A stretch of DNA of 64,000 nt, taken from the NCBI RefSeq assembly GCF_005937885.2, contig NZ_CP042176.1, positions 2,103,501 through 2,167,500 of the forward strand, read 5' to 3'. How positions within the stretch are numbered: the first letter of the stretch is position 1; the number at the start of each line of letters is the position of its first letter. Below, in pieces: positions 60,666 to 64,000 of this stretch. Source of the stretch: Bradyrhizobium sp. KBS0727 (GTDB lineage: Bacteria > Pseudomonadota > Alphaproteobacteria > Rhizobiales > Xanthobacteraceae). A program made the position numbers and the translations under genes. Below the pieces are notes generated by a model. The model made no database searches and had not been told where the DNA came from. It worked only from the letters and a program-made list of their open reading frames with translations.

Positions 60666-61370
60666 CTAAATCCCCAGATACGCCGCCTGCACCTGCTTGT
60701 TGTTGGCAAGCTCGGTGCTGGTGCCGTGCATGATCACGTTGCCGCTTTCCAGCACATAGGCGCGCTGCACCAGCGACAGCGCGCGGCTTACGTTCTGCTC
60801 GACCAGCAGGATCGCGGTGCCCATCTTGTGGATCTCGGCGATCTTCTCGAAGGTGACGTCGGTCATGACGGGTGCAAGCCCGAGCGAAGGCTCATCAAGC
60901 ATCAAGAGGCGCGGCTTCAGCATCAACCCGCGGCCGACCGCCAGCATCTGCTGCTCGCCGCCGCTCATGGTTCCCGCGAGCTGCTTCTTGCGGTCGGCGA
61001 GCCTTGGAAAGATGCCGTAGACCAGATCGAGCGTGCGGGCGCGTTCAGCCTTGGCCTTGGGCACATAGGCGCCGATCTCGAGATTTTCCTGCACCGTCAT
61101 TTCCGGAAATACCTGGCGGCCTTCCGGAACGTGGGCAATGCCCAACTCCGGAATCCGATGCGGCGGCAGCGACGCGAGATTGGTGCCGGCAAAGGTGATA
61201 TTGCCCGCGGTGAGTTTTACGAGGCTCGAGATCGCCCGCAGCGTGGTGCTCTTGCCGGCGCCGTTGGCGCCGAGAAGACCGACCGCTTCGCCTTCGCCGA
61301 TCGAGATGGTGACGTCGGTGATCGCGGGCACCGATCCGTAGCTGGCGCTGACGCCTGACAGCTCAAGCAT
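60666..61370 (-). CDS. livF: branched-chain-type ABC transporter ATPase
   Basis: A 234-residue ATPase with Walker A GANGAGKST, signature MSGGEQQMLAVGRGL, Walker B LLMLDEPSLGL and the switch LLVEQNVSRAL. It is the last gene of a livHMGF set and overlaps livG by 8 bases. Substrate is unknown; such systems in these bacteria often import aromatic or dicarboxylic acids. Confidence 0.9.
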   Translation of the reverse strand: MLELSGVSASYGSVPAITDVTISIGEGEAVGLLGANGAGKSTTLRAISSLVKLTAGNITFAGTNLASLPPHRIPELGIAHVPEGRQVFPEMTVQENLEIGAYVPKAKAERARTLDLVYGIFPRLADRKKQLAGTMSGGEQQMLAVGRGLMLKPRLLMLDEPSLGLAPVMTDVTFEKIAEIHKMGTAILLVEQNVSRALSLVQRAYVLESGNVIMHGTSTELANNKQVQAAYLGI

Positions 61371-62112
61371 GGGTGTCTCCCGCCGCGGGCGGATGGACGT
61401 AAGACCCGAGATAGGCGCGGATCACTTCCGGATTCTCCACGATTTCCTTGGGCACGCCCTCGGCGATCTTCTGGCCGTGGTCGAGCACCACGATATGACG
61501 CGCGACCGCCATGATTGCGCGCATCACGTGTTCGACGATCACGATGGTCAGTCCGCGGCTGGATAGTTTCTTGACCAGGGCTACCGCCTGGTCGATCTCG
61601 GCCGGGTTCAGCCCGGCCATCACCTCGTCCAGCAGCAGGATACGCGGCTGCGTCGCCAGCGCGCGCGCCATTTCCAGCCGGCGCTGGTCGATGGTGGTGA
61701 GGTCCTTGGCCGCGGTCTTTTCCCTGGCCGTGAGGCCGACGAAATCGATGGCCTCCAGCGCCTTTTCGCGCGCGGCGGCGACGTGGCGGTCGCGCAGGAA
61801 CGCGCCGGTCATGACGTTGTCCAGCACGGTCATCGCACCAAAAGGTTTTGCGACCTGAAAGGTGCGCGCCATGCCGAGCGCGCAGACGTCGTGCGGCTTC
61901 ATGCCGACGACTTCCTTGCCGAAGGCCATGACCGAGCCGCTGTCGGGCCGATGAAATCCGGTGATGAGATGGAAGCTCGTGGTCTTGCCGGCGCCGTTCG
62001 GCCCGATCAGCGCCACGGTCTCGTTCTCCTGCACCGAAAAGCTGACGTCCTGTACCGCGCGCAAGCCGCCGAAGCGCTTGCTGAGACCCTTGATGACCAG
62101 TGCTTCTGCCAT
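61363..62112 (-). CDS. livG: branched-chain-type ABC transporter ATPase
   Basis: A 249-residue ATPase with Walker A GPNGAGKTT, ALGMARTFQVAKPFGAMTVLDN (LivG Q-loop part), signature replaced by LTTIDQRRLEMARALA, and Walker B LLLDEVMAGLN. Lack of a standard LSGGQ is usual in this branch. It lies 10 bases after livM and overlaps livF. Confidence 0.9.
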   Translation of the reverse strand: MAEALVIKGLSKRFGGLRAVQDVSFSVQENETVALIGPNGAGKTTSFHLITGFHRPDSGSVMAFGKEVVGMKPHDVCALGMARTFQVAKPFGAMTVLDNVMTGAFLRDRHVAAAREKALEAIDFVGLTAREKTAAKDLTTIDQRRLEMARALATQPRILLLDEVMAGLNPAEIDQAVALVKKLSSRGLTIVIVEHVMRAIMAVARHIVVLDHGQKIAEGVPKEIVENPEVIRAYLGSYVHPPAAGDTHA

Positions 62113-62122
62113 CGTCCGATCC

Positions 62123-63103
62123 TTACGCGCGCGCCGGCTGGCGCCGGACGTAGCGCTGGTACATATCGGTCGCGAAGCCGATCAGCCCGGTTGGCCGCCA
62201 CAGGATCACCGCCATCAGGATCAGGCTGTAGATGGTGAGCTGGATGCCGCCGACCCGGCCGCCGAGCCAGCTTTGCAGCAAGGCAGACGTCGTCTCCAGC
62301 AGCACGGTCCCGATCACCGGACCCCAAAGGGTGCCGATGCCGCCGACGATCGAAACCAGCGCGGCCTCGATCGAAATGCTGAAGCTGAACGCGGTCGCGG
62401 GGTCGATGAAGTAGATGTACTGGGTATAGAAGGTGCCGGCGAGCGCGGTCAGGAACGAGCTGATCATGTAGATGTCGCGCTTGATCTTCGGCGCGTTGAC
62501 GCCGATCGCTTCGGCCGCATCTTCATCCTCGCCGATCGCGACCAGATAATATCCCATCCAGGAGCGCTCGATCAGCCAGGTGATGGTCAGTCCCAGCACA
62601 AGAAGCCCGAGCACCACATAATAGTAGGCCGCCTTGCCTTCGAACTGCATCATCAGCGGCGCGCTGCCGAGGTTGGGGATCGTGGTGCCTTCGGCGCCCC
62701 AGGCGAAATCGCGAAACTTCAGGAAGATCAGCATCAGCGCTTGCGCCGTTGCGATCGTCGCGATGGTGAAATAGGGGCCGCGCAGACGGAAGCACAGCCA
62801 GCCGATCGGCAGGCTTGCCAGCATCGCTACCACGCCGCCGGCTACCATGCCGATCCAGGGCGAGATGCCGAAATCGATCTGCAGGATGGTAGAGGTGTAG
62901 GCGCCGAGACCGAAATAGGCGGCGTGTCCGAGCGACAACTGCTTGGCGTAGCCGCCCATCAAGTTCCAGGCGACGCCGATGAAGGAGAACAGCAGGATGC
63001 GAATGAAGATGTCGATCGCAAACGAGCTCGTCACGAGATGCGGCAGGGCGATCAGCATCGCGAGGCCCAGCGCCAGCCAAAACCGGTTGATAGGGCGAAT
63101 CAT
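62123..63103 (-). CDS. livM: branched-chain-type ABC transporter permease
   Basis: A 326-residue membrane protein. LLFSFIGVAWNLMGGYAKQLSLGHAAYFGLGAYTS and LRGPYFTIATIATAQALMLI are LivM hallmarks; the EAA loop is GEDEDAAEAIGVN. The ATG at 63103 overlaps the livH stop by four bases, which fixes the start. It works with LivH as a heterodimeric channel. Confidence 0.9.
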   Translation of the reverse strand: MIRPINRFWLALGLAMLIALPHLVTSSFAIDIFIRILLFSFIGVAWNLMGGYAKQLSLGHAAYFGLGAYTSTILQIDFGISPWIGMVAGGVVAMLASLPIGWLCFRLRGPYFTIATIATAQALMLIFLKFRDFAWGAEGTTIPNLGSAPLMMQFEGKAAYYYVVLGLLVLGLTITWLIERSWMGYYLVAIGEDEDAAEAIGVNAPKIKRDIYMISSFLTALAGTFYTQYIYFIDPATAFSFSISIEAALVSIVGGIGTLWGPVIGTVLLETTSALLQSWLGGRVGGIQLTIYSLILMAVILWRPTGLIGFATDMYQRYVRRQPARA

Positions 63104-63969
63104 CGGGCGCGTCCTCCGCCGAGGCCGTTGGGCTTGAAGGCCAGCGTCAGCAGCAGCATCGCAAACACCACGATCAATCCGGAATCGGCGCCGACGAACT
63201 GGATCCCGAGCGATTCCGCGACCCCCATCATCAGGCTGGCGATCAGCGCGCCGATGACGTTGCCGAGCGTGCCGAGCACGACCGCGACGAACGCCATCAG
63301 CACGAACACCTGGCCGACGAACGGATAGGCCGAATAGAACGGCATCAATAGCGAGCCGGCGGCGCCGGCCAGCGCCAGCGCCACGCCGAGGGCTACACAG
63401 AACACGCGGTTCGGGTTGATTCCCATCAGTATCGCCACGTCGCGGTTCTGCGAGGCCGCGCGCATGGCCTTGCCGATGTCGGTCGCGTGCAGGAACACCC
63501 ATAGTGCGCCGCTCAGCCCCATCGCGACCACGAAGGCGATCAGCTTTGCGACCGGGATATAAAGTCCGCCGATATGGTACGCTTCATCCGAATAGGAAGT
63601 GTGGACGGTGCGGTAGTTCGCCGAAAACAGCATCAGCGACAGATTGAGCAGCAACAGCGACAACGCAAAGGTCAGGAAGATCTGCGGCATGTCGTTCGGC
63701 CCCAGCACCCGGCGGATCAGGAAATGCTGGATCAGGACGCCGCAGACGAACAGAACCGGCATCGAGACCAGCAGCGAGACGATGGGGTCGATGCCGAATT
63801 GGCTGGAGAGAAAGAACGAGATGTACATTCCGATCATCACGAATTCGCCCTGGGCGAAATTGACGATCTTGACCACGCCGAAGATCAGCGTGACGCCGAT
63901 GCTGACCAGCGCATAGATGCCGCCGATGAGCAGGCCGTTGATGACGGCCTGGGCCAGTGTCTCCCACAT
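63100..63969 (-). CDS. livH: branched-chain-type ABC transporter permease
   Basis: A 289-residue membrane protein. INGLLIGGIYALVSIGVTLIFGVVKIVNFAQGEFVMIGMY is the standard LivH N-terminus and AMRAASQNRDVAILMGIN the EAA loop. It is complete within the window. Upstream, the last 16 bases of the window could encode the end of a preceding gene. Confidence 0.9.
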   Translation of the reverse strand: MWETLAQAVINGLLIGGIYALVSIGVTLIFGVVKIVNFAQGEFVMIGMYISFFLSSQFGIDPIVSLLVSMPVLFVCGVLIQHFLIRRVLGPNDMPQIFLTFALSLLLLNLSLMLFSANYRTVHTSYSDEAYHIGGLYIPVAKLIAFVVAMGLSGALWVFLHATDIGKAMRAASQNRDVAILMGINPNRVFCVALGVALALAGAAGSLLMPFYSAYPFVGQVFVLMAFVAVVLGTLGNVIGALIASLMMGVAESLGIQFVGADSGLIVVFAMLLLTLAFKPNGLGGGRAR

Positions 63970-63984
63970 CGAATTGGTCCGGCG

Positions 63985-64000
63985 TCAGGTTTTCATCAGC
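63985..64000 (-). other. possible end of an upstream gene (livK-type binding protein)
   Basis: Read on the minus strand, the window edge has an open frame L-M-K-T followed by TGA (63987-63985), 15 bases before the livH start. The usual gene at this place is the substrate-binding protein of the transporter. Four codons are too few to be certain. Confidence 0.25.

Overview
The window is GC-rich chromosomal DNA of an alphaproteobacterium, most probably Bradyrhizobium or a close relative. The evidence is the strong GC bias at third codon positions, many catabolic genes with their own ABC transporters, a partial sox cluster, and several families of short palindromic intergenic repeats of a kind I associate with Bradyrhizobium. 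The genus is an inference from memory. I found no rRNA, tRNA or CRISPR.

Layout. 1-4.2 kb: a LivF remnant followed by a tight CoA-thioester operon (family III CoA-transferase, enoyl-CoA hydratase, MaoC hydratase, CitE-like lyase) and a carboxymuconolactone-decarboxylase-like gene. 4.8-10 kb: Baeyer-Villiger monooxygenase, CYP153-like P450, GMC oxidoreductase and small subunit. 10-13 kb: an HtrA-like protease and a solitary AIPR phage-defence gene of different base composition. 13.4-16.8 kb: alpha/beta hydrolase, metY and pncB.

16.9-29.4 kb is the most interesting part. Divergent transcripts carry nicotinate dehydrogenase (nicB, nicA) on the minus strand. On the plus strand are a 6-hydroxynicotinate-reductase-like gene, a UPF0280 gene, a DUF1185 gene, a branched-chain-type ABC transporter with fused permeases, and a MarR regulator. 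At 38-40 kb an enamidase gene stands divergent from a ferredoxin-NADP reductase gene. The two divergent promoters share the palindrome GTTYGTRTACRAAC. Together they describe a reductive nicotinate pathway of the Eubacterium barkeri / Azorhizobium type: nicotinate to 6-hydroxynicotinate (NicAB), to 1,4,5,6-tetrahydro-6-oxonicotinate (reductase fed by ferredoxin), to 2-formylglutarate plus ammonia (enamidase). pncB, which sends nicotinate to NAD, lies just downstream of nicB.

29.5-38 kb: a methanethiol-oxidase-type SBP56 gene with a membrane protein, a lipoprotein, a second enoyl-CoA hydratase, a giant SAM-cyclase-ATPase regulator, and an IS5-family remnant. 40.3-43.6 kb: fccB-soxX-soxY-soxZ-soxA without soxB; SoxY lacks the usual GGCGG end. 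43.7-47.9 kb: a second molybdenum hydroxylase pair and an MFS exporter. 48.2-53.4 kb: an iron/polyamine-type ABC transporter and a membrane diguanylate cyclase. 53.4-64 kb: a Bug-type binding protein, an IclR regulator, acyl-CoA dehydrogenase, a second Baeyer-Villiger monooxygenase, an alkylsulfatase and a livHMGF transporter whose binding-protein gene probably lies just beyond the right edge.
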